Assembly: GCA_018713805.1 (NCBI GenBank)
Contig: DVOF01000010.1
Coordinates: 1-14,897 of the forward strand
DNA from: Candidatus Aphodoplasma excrementigallinarum
GTDB taxonomy: Bacteria; Bacillota; Clostridia; UBA1381; UMGS1253
Reading direction: 5' to 3'
Length of the DNA: 14,897 bases
The position numbers and the translations under genes are program-made. Shown in pieces: positions 1 through 6,514 of the stretch. The first letter of the stretch is position 1. Each line of letters begins with the position of its first letter. Under the pieces are notes generated by a model, which made no database searches, was not told where the DNA came from, and saw only the letters and a list, made by a program, of their open reading frames with translations.

Positions 1-46
1 TCATAAGGCCAGCCGTTCTTTTTTCTCCCGTGAATATTTATATGTT

Positions 47-358
47 TTATCTGCAGCAGCCGCAGCGTCCGCTCCTGTCCTTTTTGCACCATTTGAAAAT
101 CAACAGGATAATGATCAGGATTGCCAGTACAATGGCAAGCACGATCAGCGCAGGCAGTGCAAGCAAAACTAAAATCGCCGTCGCTGCGCCGACAAGCAGG
201 CCGAGCGTAAAGGTGAGCAGAGCCGCCAGAAAAGCGAGAATGATGTTTAAGCAAAAGTCGGATGAACGGCGTTCCCGCTCTGCGCAGGCCGTCGCTGCTG
301 CATCCGGGCCGCATGTGCCGCATGTACTGCTTCTTGTACCCGTAGTATAATTTGTCAT
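47..358 (-). CDS. Small Cys-rich two-TM membrane protein, unknown function
   Basis: A 103-residue protein that I do not recognise. It has a polar N-terminal part (about residues 1-36) with Cys13, Cys16, Cys25 and Cys36. A long hydrophobic stretch follows (about 37-90), enough for two membrane helices broken near Pro69. The tail is short and basic, with Cys91, Cys99, Cys101 and Cys102. The start ATG has a good GGGAGG ten bases upstream. The CxxC at 13-16 and the CGCC near the end could bind metal or form disulfides, but this is inference. It lies 89 bases downstream of rqcH on the same strand; no clear terminator separates them, so read-through from rqcH is possible. The dyad at 386-399 is in its leader. 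The ORF looks real from its ribosome binding site and coherent hydrophobicity; function is open. Confidence 0.7.
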   Translation of the reverse strand: MTNYTTGTRSSTCGTCGPDAAATACAERERRSSDFCLNIILAFLAALLTFTLGLLVGAATAILVLLALPALIVLAIVLAILIIILLIFKWCKKDRSGRCGCCR

Positions 359-447
359 TGCGAAAGTTCCTCCCTTCTCGAATACTGTACTGCACTACAA
401 TATACGTAAGTGAAGGGAAAAAGGTGACATAATACCAAGAAATAGGT

Positions 448-2232
448 TTACGTTTTGTTATGTTCCGCGCCGCCGAGACGCTCTGGCAGCGCGGCGTCCG
501 GCGTGACATAAAGCGTATTGTAATGGTCGTAGATGACCATGCCGGGCTTTGCGCCGGAGGGCTTTTTGACGTTTTTGATCTGCGTGTAGTCGACCGGCAC
601 CTGGGCGGAGCTTTTCGCCGAGCTGTAATACGCCGCCAGCGCCGCCGCCTCCCGGATGGTGCGCTCCGGCACGTCCTTATCCAGCCCCAGCTTGATGACC
701 GTATGCGAGCCGGGGAAGTTTTTCGTGTGGAACCACAAGTCCGCGCTGTTGGCAAAGCGCAGCGTCAGGCGGTCGTTCTGGACGTTGTTTTTCCCGACAT
801 AGATGTCGAACCCGTCGCTGCTGACAAAGTGCATCGGCTTCGACGCGGGCGCGGCCTTTTTTTTGTTACGGCCCGTATGCGGGAGGTAGCCTCCGAGCGC
901 AAGCTCGTCGCGTATCTCCGCCAAATCCTCGTCCGTCTGCGCGAGCGAGAGGTTCTGCTGCGCGCTCTCCAGATAGGCAAGCTCCTCCTGCGCCAGCGTC
1001 AGCTGATGTGCGGCCTCCGCCTCGGCCACCTTTGCCTTATTATACTTTTTATAGTACCGCTGGGCATTCTGCTGGGGCGAGAGCGACACGTCGAGCGGGA
1101 TGGTCACGTCCTCGCCGGCTTCGGAGTAGAAATTTTGCACGGTGACGGACGCTTCCCCGTCATGCAGACGGTACAGGTTTGCCGTCAGCAGGTCGGCGTA
1201 CTGCTTATGCTGTTCCTTGTGCTTGGCGTCGTCAATCGTCTGTTGCAGCACGATGATTTTTTTGGCGCAGCGGTCAATATGGTTTGTAATCCGCTTCATC
1301 AGGCCCGCGCTTTTCTGCTTTTTGCGCTCTGCAAAGTCGCGCGTGAGATAGAACTCGTCCGCCGCCGCGCTCACGCTGTCGCAGTGCTTGACCTGTGCCG
1401 CCGCGCCGTATTGGGTAATATCGATCGCGCTAAAGTCGACCGGCTTCCCATCCGCCGCATTGTAGACAATGCAGGGCGAGAAGCGCGCCGCGCGCACGTC
1501 CTCAAACAGCGCAAACACCGTGTCGGACAGCAACTTCTGCTGCTCCGCCGACAGCTCGCCCGCGCGCATATCCGTGCCGCCAAGCGCGCGGCAGCACACC
1601 TCCCGCGCAACAATCGGGCTTACGCCGGCAAAGCTTTGCAGTACGAGCTTGTCGGCGCGCACCGCCTCCTCGGCCGATGCGATGGCGCGCACCACGTCGA
1701 GATACTCGCACGTAAGCGGGTCGATCTTGTCCTGCGGCGGGGGCGGCGTATAGGGCAGCCCCGGCAGAACCTGCCGCATACTGCTGACCGTGACGTCAAT
1801 ATGCTTGATGCTGTCCAAAATCCTGCCGCCCTCCTCGGCCAGGATGATATTGGAATAGCGGCCCATAATTTCAATGATAAGCCGCTTTGTTGTCAAATCG
1901 CCCAGCTCGGTGTACGACTCGATCCAAAATTCCAGACACCGCTCGAACCCGGGCTGCACCACCTTTATTAGCTTTCCGCCGCTCAAATGCTTGCGCAAAA
2001 GCATACAGAACATCGGCGCGGTGAGCGGGTTTTTCTTCGCCGTCTGTGTAAAGTGGGCGCGCGGGTTGGACGCGCTCGCCGACAAAAGCAGCTTGTGCGC
2101 GCCGTTCCTGCCGCGGAACGCGACCGTAATCTCGTCCTTTTCCGGCTGGTGTATCTTGTCGACCCGCGCACCCTCCAAAGCGGCTGCAAACTCACCGCAA
2201 AGCGCGCGGACTGCAATCCCGTCTAATGCCAT
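448..2232 (-). CDS. rqcH: NFACT family ribosome quality control protein RqcH (formerly FbpA-like)
   Basis: RqcH binds the 50S subunit with a trapped peptidyl-tRNA after ribosome splitting and directs C-terminal alanine tailing of the stalled chain for proteolysis. Older annotations call this family fibronectin-binding protein FbpA. The 594 residues match the usual family length. The NFACT-N domain covers about residues 1-180, including the conserved IMGRYSNIIL segment near 123-132. A helical/coiled-coil middle lies at about 250-430, and the NFACT-R domain at about 460-560 contains GFDIYVGKNNVQND and DLWFHTKNFPGSH. The position equivalent to the DR pair (D97/R98) of the B. subtilis protein reads Glu97-Arg98 here. 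The ATG at 2232 follows AGGG. It lies directly downstream of dapL on the same strand, past a strong hairpin terminator that ends about 20 bases before its start, so it is likely expressed by read-through or from an internal promoter. Confidence 0.95.
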   Translation of the reverse strand: MALDGIAVRALCGEFAAALEGARVDKIHQPEKDEITVAFRGRNGAHKLLLSASASNPRAHFTQTAKKNPLTAPMFCMLLRKHLSGGKLIKVVQPGFERCLEFWIESYTELGDLTTKRLIIEIMGRYSNIILAEEGGRILDSIKHIDVTVSSMRQVLPGLPYTPPPPQDKIDPLTCEYLDVVRAIASAEEAVRADKLVLQSFAGVSPIVAREVCCRALGGTDMRAGELSAEQQKLLSDTVFALFEDVRAARFSPCIVYNAADGKPVDFSAIDITQYGAAAQVKHCDSVSAAADEFYLTRDFAERKKQKSAGLMKRITNHIDRCAKKIIVLQQTIDDAKHKEQHKQYADLLTANLYRLHDGEASVTVQNFYSEAGEDVTIPLDVSLSPQQNAQRYYKKYNKAKVAEAEAAHQLTLAQEELAYLESAQQNLSLAQTDEDLAEIRDELALGGYLPHTGRNKKKAAPASKPMHFVSSDGFDIYVGKNNVQNDRLTLRFANSADLWFHTKNFPGSHTVIKLGLDKDVPERTIREAAALAAYYSSAKSSAQVPVDYTQIKNVKKPSGAKPGMVIYDHYNTLYVTPDAALPERLGGAEHNKT

Positions 2233-2251
2233 ACTCTTCCCTCATTTCGAT

Positions 2252-2279
2252 AAAAAGGGCGGGCAAACCGCGCCCGCCC
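2252..2279 (-). terminator. Intrinsic terminator between dapL and rqcH
   Basis: On the minus strand, GGGCGGGC pairs with GCCCGCCC (2272-2279 with 2257-2264), an 8-bp GC-only stem with a 7-base loop, followed by five T (2252-2256). It starts 18 bases after the dapL stop and ends about 20 bases before the rqcH ATG, so it should limit or attenuate read-through into rqcH. Confidence 0.85.
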
Positions 2280-2297
2280 CAAATCTGCATTGTTTTT

Positions 2298-3497
2298 TTA
2301 TTTCTTCAACAGCGCCTTGACGCGCGCCATAGCCTCCCGCGTGTTCTCGTGGTTGTTGAACGACGTCAGGCGGAAATACCCCTCCCCGTTCTTACCAAAG
2401 CCGGAGCCGGGCGTCCCAACGACAGCCGCATTCTCGAGCAAATAGTCGAAAAACTCCCACGACTTCATCCCGTTCGGGCACTTAAGCCAGATATAGGGCG
2501 AGTTGACGCCGCCAAAATACGTGATGCCAAGCTCGTCGAGCGTTTCGCCGATGATGCGCGCATTCTCCTGATAGAAGCCGATGTTTTCGCGTATCTGCGC
2601 AAGCCCCTCGTCGGTGAACACCGCCGCCGCGCCGCGCTGGATGATGTACGGCACGCCGTTAAACTTCGTCGTCTGCCGCCGGAGCCAGAGCTTGTTGAGC
2701 GCAACGTCTTTGCCGTCTACGGCAAAGGTGAGCGCCTTCGGTACCACGGTGTAGCCGCAACGCGTCCCGGTGAAGCTCGCCAGCTTCGAGAGCGAGCAGA
2801 ACTCGATCGCACACGTCTTTGCGCCCTCGATCTCAAATATGCTGCGCGGCAGGCCGTCCTCGGTAATAAACGATTCATACGCCGCATCGTAGAGGATGAC
2901 TGCGCCATTTGCGTTGGCATAGTCGACCCATGCTTTGAGCTGCTCGTAGTTATACGTCGCGCCGGTCGGGTTGTTCGGCGAGCAGAGGTACACCATGTCC
3001 GCCTTTACATCAGACGGCGGCATGGGCAGAAACCCGTTATCCTCGTTTGCGTCCAGATAGACGATGTTGCGCCCGTTCATGATGTTCGTATCTACGTACA
3101 CCGGGTAGACCGGGTCGGGCACAAGCACGGTATTTGCCTGGTCGAACAGGTCGGTGATGTTTGCCACGTCGCTCTTCGCTCCGTCGGAGATAAAAATTTC
3201 GTCATTGTCGAGCGTTACGCCGAAGCTCTTGTAGTAGCCCTGCACCGCCTCGTGCAAAAAGCCGTAGCCCTGCTCCGGGCCGTAGCCGCGGAACGTCGCC
3301 GCGTCGCCCATCTCGTCGACCGCCTTATGCATCGCCTCGATAACGGCGGGCACGAGCGGGCGCGTCACGTCGCCGATGCCGAGCCGGACTACCGTTTTGT
3401 CCGGGTTGGCAGCCGTGAACGCGTCAACCTTCTTGGCTATATCTGAAAAGAGGTAGCTCTCCTTCAGGTTTAAAAAATTCTCATTGATTTTTGCCAT
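2298..3497 (-). CDS. dapL: LL-diaminopimelate aminotransferase
   Basis: DapL is a PLP enzyme that converts tetrahydrodipicolinate and glutamate to LL-diaminopimelate and 2-oxoglutarate in one step, bypassing the acylated DapD/DapC/DapE route to lysine and peptidoglycan. The 399 residues match the family. It is a fold-type I aminotransferase: family N-terminal block with RLGIGDVTRPL (38-48) and ATFRGYGPEQGY (67-78), SPNNPTG at 173-179, Schiff-base lysine in SLSKLASFTGTRCGY (Lys238), and a C-terminal substrate-carboxylate arginine in GYFRLTSF (Arg376). I place the start at 3497 (MAKINENF) because GGGGAGG lies just upstream; an in-frame ATG eight codons earlier has no such site. A good sigma-A promoter lies at 3534-3562. 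It is the first gene of a minus-strand group with rqcH, separated by a terminator. Confidence 0.97.
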   Translation of the reverse strand: MAKINENFLNLKESYLFSDIAKKVDAFTAANPDKTVVRLGIGDVTRPLVPAVIEAMHKAVDEMGDAATFRGYGPEQGYGFLHEAVQGYYKSFGVTLDNDEIFISDGAKSDVANITDLFDQANTVLVPDPVYPVYVDTNIMNGRNIVYLDANEDNGFLPMPPSDVKADMVYLCSPNNPTGATYNYEQLKAWVDYANANGAVILYDAAYESFITEDGLPRSIFEIEGAKTCAIEFCSLSKLASFTGTRCGYTVVPKALTFAVDGKDVALNKLWLRRQTTKFNGVPYIIQRGAAAVFTDEGLAQIRENIGFYQENARIIGETLDELGITYFGGVNSPYIWLKCPNGMKSWEFFDYLLENAAVVGTPGSGFGKNGEGYFRLTSFNNHENTREAMARVKALLKK

Positions 3498-3533
3498 TTG
3501 CGTTCCTCCCCTGTATTCCATTATGATAAAACC

Positions 3534-3562
3534 ATTGTACCATATTTTTTGGAAGAATGCAA
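3534..3562 (-). promoter_or_regulatory. Sigma-A type promoter of dapL
   Basis: On the minus strand TTGCAT (3557-3562), a 17-base spacer and TACAAT (3534-3539), with an extended TGG just before the -10. The predicted start lies about 30 bases upstream of the dapL ATG and its GGGGAGG site. Confidence 0.8.
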
Positions 3563-3599
3563 TCCATGATTTCCCGGGAAAAGGGAAGAAAACGCCGCG

Positions 3600-4802
3600 T
3601 CAGCGCCCCTTCTCCCTGCGCCGGGCGGCGGCCTGCTCCAAGCGGTCGACAATCATGGCGAGCGCCTGGTCGCCGGTAACGTTAGCCGCCGTGCCGAAAC
3701 TGTCCTGCGCCAGATGGAGCGCGATGATGAGCTGCTGGAGGTGCGCGTCGAAGCCGAACATGGACGTAATCAGCCCGAGCGCGCTCATCACGCCGCCGCC
3801 CGGCACGCCAGGCGCGGCGATCATCGTTACGCCGAGCATCAGGATAAATGGCAAAAAGGCCCCGAACGCCGCCTCCTGCCCGCCTGCGAGCAGGAGCGCG
3901 AGCGTACCTGTGACAAGGGCGATCGTGTCGCCGATCAGATGGATCGTCGCGCAGAGCGGGATACAAAAGTCCGCCACATCCCGGCTTATGCCGTTTTCAT
4001 ACGCGCACGTCAGGCTGACGGGGATGGTCGCGGCGGAGGACTGTGTCCCAAGCGCGGTCAGATAGGGGGCAAGCGCGTTTTTCAGGGTTTTGAACTGGTT
4101 TTTCCGGCAAATCAGGCTCGCCGCGCCGTACTCAAGCAGGAGAAACGCGATCTGGAGCACGAGTATCAGGACAAAGGCGGCGGCAAACGTTTGCAGGACG
4201 GACAACAGCCGCCCCTGCGCCGCGATGGTTAAAAAGATACCCGCCACATGGAACGGGATCAGCGGGATGACGATCCGGTCGAGTACCTTTGCGACGATGT
4301 CGCGCAGGTCGGACACTGCGCCAAACAGCGACCTGCCCGGCAGGGCCGCCATGCCGATCCCCAGCACGAACGCGAGTACGAGCGCGCTCATGACGCCCAA
4401 AAGGGGCGGGAATTCGATGGTAAAAAACGCCTCGTACGCCGTCTGGGATGTATCCGGTGCGGCGAGCGTGCCGACAAAGTGCGGCAAAACGGCCATGCCT
4501 GCTGCGTAGGCCGCCGCGCCCGCCAATATGGTCGATACGTACGCCAGCGCGAGCGTTACGCCGGCCATACGGCCCGCTGTGCCGCGCAGGTCGGCCAGCC
4601 CGACCGCGATAAAGGAAAAGATCAAAAGCGGTATGATAAAGTTTAAAAATGAACTAAACAGCGCCGTAAACGTCGCCGCCGCGCGCGCCAGCCATACAAA
4701 CGCCGTATGCTCCGCCAGGCCAAGAGCCGCTGCGCCGCCGCCCACGGCAATCCCAAACAGGATGGCCGCTGCGAGCCGGAACAGCAAGGTATGATGTTTC
4801 AT
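3600..4802 (-). CDS. SDF family (dicarboxylate/amino acid:cation) symporter, divergent
   Basis: A polytopic membrane protein of 400 residues with the architecture of the sodium:dicarboxylate/glutamate symporter family (GltPh/DctA type). The family signatures are a serine-rich HP1 loop LGTQSSAATIP (251-261), a TM7 segment PLCATIHLIGDT (282-293), a proline/glycine HP2 APGVPGGG (330-337), and a TM8 segment DSFGTAANVTGD (367-378). The family is expected to drive substrate uptake with sodium or protons. Two normally invariant sites differ: the NMDGT of TM7 reads HLIGD, and the TM8 arginine that contacts the substrate side-chain carboxylate is Gly370. Substrate is therefore likely not a classical dicarboxylate. 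The start at 4802 (MKHHTL) is chosen because GGGGAT lies upstream and the hydrophobic profile begins there; a longer ORF to 4874 has no good site. It follows merR on the same strand after 90 bases, so co-transcription is plausible. Confidence 0.9.
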   Translation of the reverse strand: MKHHTLLFRLAAAILFGIAVGGGAAALGLAEHTAFVWLARAAATFTALFSSFLNFIIPLLIFSFIAVGLADLRGTAGRMAGVTLALAYVSTILAGAAAYAAGMAVLPHFVGTLAAPDTSQTAYEAFFTIEFPPLLGVMSALVLAFVLGIGMAALPGRSLFGAVSDLRDIVAKVLDRIVIPLIPFHVAGIFLTIAAQGRLLSVLQTFAAAFVLILVLQIAFLLLEYGAASLICRKNQFKTLKNALAPYLTALGTQSSAATIPVSLTCAYENGISRDVADFCIPLCATIHLIGDTIALVTGTLALLLAGGQEAAFGAFLPFILMLGVTMIAAPGVPGGGVMSALGLITSMFGFDAHLQQLIIALHLAQDSFGTAANVTGDQALAMIVDRLEQAAARRREKGR

Positions 4803-4892
4803 TGCAAAATCCCCAATCACACATTTTTGGTTAGTATGGCAGATTTTGCGCCGTTTCATCCATGTTTTGCGCAATAACGCGGTAGGCGGTTC

Positions 4893-5693
4893 TTATTTGC
4901 CTGAGCGGCCAGCGTCCGGCTTTAGCAGGATTTGAAGCTGGTAATTCCATTGCAGGATGCCGGTTACTACAATCGTTTGTACCAGAAAATCCATGTGCGC
5001 GCCGCGCTGCGCCGCCGCCCGCTTCAGACGCGACAGCGCCTGCTCGCGGCCGTCCTCCGTGCAGTCGGCGCACAAATACGTCCCGGCAGGCAAAACGGTC
5101 AGCCCATCCCGGTCCGGGTAGCGCAGGCAAACGGCAAAGAGCCGGCTGCGCCCGTCTTTGGTGTAGATTCCGGCCAAATCCTCGAATGCGTAGTCGTCCC
5201 GGTCGGATTCGTCGATTTGGTCATAAAAATGGCTTAGATAGTTCCACAGGTTGTCCAGCGTCGGATATTCCAAGGTATCGGACAGCAGGATGACCCGTTC
5301 CGGAAAGTGTATCTTTGTGGTTTCTGCTATTTCCGTCATGCCGTGGAGCTTTTTTTCATAGTCGGAGCGGGCAGCGCGGATTTTCTTTTTGGCGTATTGC
5401 AGTTTAGCGATTTTATCGTTGGCCTGCTGTTCGGCCTGCCTGAGAAATGCGACGACTTCCTCAAGGTTACCGAGCTGTAAGACGCGCTTGATCTCTGCGA
5501 GCGAAAGGTCCATATAGCGGAGCGCCTGGATGGTGCTCAGGCGGATGATATCCTCTTTGGAATAGTAGCGGTAGCCCGTCCACTCGTCGCGCCCAGACGG
5601 CTTTGCCAGGCCGATCCTGTCGTAGTGGCGCAGTGTTTCGCTCGTCATACCGGCCATTTTGGCCGCTTCGCTGATGGAAAAATAATTTTTCAT
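4893..5693 (-). CDS. MerR family regulator with BmrR/GyrI-like effector domain
   Basis: A 266-residue DNA-binding regulator. The winged-helix MerR domain is at 1-70 (FSISEAAKMAGMTSETLRHY, then the GYRYY wing at about 40-44). A coiled-coil dimerisation helix covers about 75-120, and a C-terminal domain of about 140 residues (125-260) resembles the ligand-binding part of multidrug-sensing MerR proteins such as BmrR. It has no metal-binding Cys pattern typical of MerR or CueR, so a small organic or envelope-active inducer is more likely. The start at 5693 has GGGGGAAATT upstream; an ATG 18 codons earlier would put the start inside its own promoter. It is divergent from the lipoprotein gene at 5797, whose promoter carries the MerR-type long spacer and palindrome, and its own promoter abuts it. 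Likely target: that lipoprotein; autorepression is likely. The symporter gene follows it. Confidence 0.93.
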   Translation of the reverse strand: MKNYFSISEAAKMAGMTSETLRHYDRIGLAKPSGRDEWTGYRYYSKEDIIRLSTIQALRYMDLSLAEIKRVLQLGNLEEVVAFLRQAEQQANDKIAKLQYAKKKIRAARSDYEKKLHGMTEIAETTKIHFPERVILLSDTLEYPTLDNLWNYLSHFYDQIDESDRDDYAFEDLAGIYTKDGRSRLFAVCLRYPDRDGLTVLPAGTYLCADCTEDGREQALSRLKRAAAQRGAHMDFLVQTIVVTGILQWNYQLQILLKPDAGRSGK

Positions 5694-5703
5694 AATTTCC
5701 CCC

Positions 5704-5734
5704 TTGACTTTTGTGTTACACAAAGGTTTATACT
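5704..5734 (+). promoter_or_regulatory. MerR-type promoter (19-bp spacer) of the lipoprotein gene
   Basis: TTGACT (5704-5709), a 19-base spacer and TATACT (5729-5734). The -35 and -10 are near consensus but two bases too far apart for normal sigma-A recognition. This is the hallmark of promoters that MerR proteins activate by DNA distortion. The spacer holds a perfect palindrome (separate entry). The start would lie near 5741, giving a leader of about 56 bases before the ATG at 5797. Confidence 0.88.
5710..5724. promoter_or_regulatory. Palindromic operator for the MerR-family regulator
   Basis: TTTGTGTTACACAAA: two perfect 7-base arms around one central base, placed inside the -35/-10 spacer of the rightward promoter. 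Position and symmetry fit a MerR dimer site. It also overlaps the early transcribed region of merR on the other strand, so binding could repress merR. Confidence 0.82.
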
Positions 5735-5735
5735 C

Positions 5736-5764
5736 ATTATAGCGCAAGAAAATCCGGCGCGCAA
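5736..5764 (-). promoter_or_regulatory. Promoter of the merR-family gene
   Basis: On the minus strand TTGCGC (5759-5764), a 17-base spacer and TATAAT (5736-5741). Its -10 lies one base away from the -10 of the opposing promoter, so both cannot be occupied by polymerase at once. The start would be near 5729, just upstream of the operator. Confidence 0.72.
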
Positions 5765-5796
5765 CACAATATTTTTATAAATGGGAGGAAACAAAT

Positions 5797-6465
5797 ATGA
5801 AAAAAGCAGCAGCATTTATTTTATGTATAGTTACGGGGCTGATGCTCTTTGCCGGGTGTTCCGGCGAAGGAGAGGAGAGCAGCTTTGCGCAAAAGAGCTA
5901 CACAGCCGACGCCGCGCAGGTACAGGCGGTCGAAATCAACGTTATCGACCGGAAAATCGAGCTCGAGCCGTCCTCCGACGGGCAGATTACGGTGGACTAT
6001 TATGAAAGCGATAAGGAAGCGTACGACATTGCTGTGACCGAGGAGGGGACGCTGACCATTTCCTGTAAAAACAGCAAGGAATGGAGCGACTATATCGGCG
6101 GCAAGGCCGCAGAGGAATACCGGGTCATCCGGCTGCATGTCCCGGAGGGGGCGCTCGCGTCGCTGGGCATTACCACAACAAACGAGGACGTTTCCCTGCC
6201 GGCTATGACGCTGCAGGACAGCCTGCGTGTAGATGTGAACAACGGCAATATTGACCTGGAGCGGCTCGACGTCGGCAGCGCGGTCAGCCTGACGGCGAAA
6301 AACGGCAGCGTCACAGGGACGGTCGTCGGCGGCTACGACGATTTTACCGTTACCAGCGATATAAAAAAGGGAGAGAGCAACCTCCCGAAGCAGGCGGGGA
6401 ATGGGCAGAAGACGCTTGACGTATCCGTCAACAACGGCGACATCGAGCTAGAGTTCCAAAAATAA
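5797..6465 (+). CDS. DUF4097-like lipoprotein under MerR control
   Basis: A 222-residue surface lipoprotein: basic start, hydrophobic signal segment and a lipobox ending at Cys21 (FAGC), then a short acidic/serine linker. The mature part has repeated beta-strand units with turns such as VNNGNIDLERL (about 148-158), AKNGSVTG (about 167-174) and VNNGDIELEF near the end. This pattern is typical of DUF4097/DUF2807-like beta-helix adhesin-like domains, which have no defined reaction. A GGGAGG site precedes the ATG. It is a single-gene unit, bounded by the MerR-type promoter upstream and a hairpin terminator directly after the stop. A role as an inducible envelope protein is inferred from its location and regulator; family assignment is by pattern. 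Confidence 0.85.
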   Translation: MKKAAAFILCIVTGLMLFAGCSGEGEESSFAQKSYTADAAQVQAVEINVIDRKIELEPSSDGQITVDYYESDKEAYDIAVTEEGTLTISCKNSKEWSDYIGGKAAEEYRVIRLHVPEGALASLGITTTNEDVSLPAMTLQDSLRVDVNNGNIDLERLDVGSAVSLTAKNGSVTGTVVGGYDDFTVTSDIKKGESNLPKQAGNGQKTLDVSVNNGDIELEFQK

Positions 6466-6474
6466 ATAGGATAC

Positions 6475-6502
6475 AAAAAGGGCGGCAACTGCCGCCCTTT
6501 TT
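6475..6502. terminator. Bidirectional terminator between convergent genes
   Basis: AAAAAGGGCGGC (6475-6486) pairs perfectly with GCCGCCCTTTTT (6491-6502) around AACT. There is an A run on one side and a T run on the other, so it works on both strands. It serves the lipoprotein gene on the plus strand and the anti-sigma gene on the minus strand. Confidence 0.92.
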
Positions 6503-6514
6503 CGCAATATAAAA

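Noticed and set aside
1..40. Possible start of another minus-strand gene (ATG at 4-2 with GGGAG upstream)
   Set aside because: The GGGAG is about 20 bases from the ATG, too far, and only one codon is inside the window; it cannot be supported.
460..1971. Long open frame of 503 codons on the plus strand opposite rqcH
   Set aside because: It is an antisense shadow in GC-rich coding DNA: arginine/valine/leucine-rich low-complexity translation, no ribosome site, and the opposite strand is clearly rqcH.
2226..3446. 406-codon open frame on the plus strand opposite dapL
   Set aside because: Antisense shadow of dapL; the translation has no recognisable domain and is rich in Arg and Val, as expected of a reverse-frame shadow.
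3563..3599. TTTCCCGGGAAA palindrome after the symporter as a terminator
   Set aside because: Six-base arms with no loop and no following T run on the minus strand; too weak to call.
3714..4646. Plus-strand open frames opposite the symporter
   Set aside because: They are Arg/Gly/Asp-rich shadows of a hydrophobic gene, with no start signals.
4803..4892. Separate promoter for the symporter
   Set aside because: A CATACT-like -10 is visible but no -35 at the right distance, so I do not list it.
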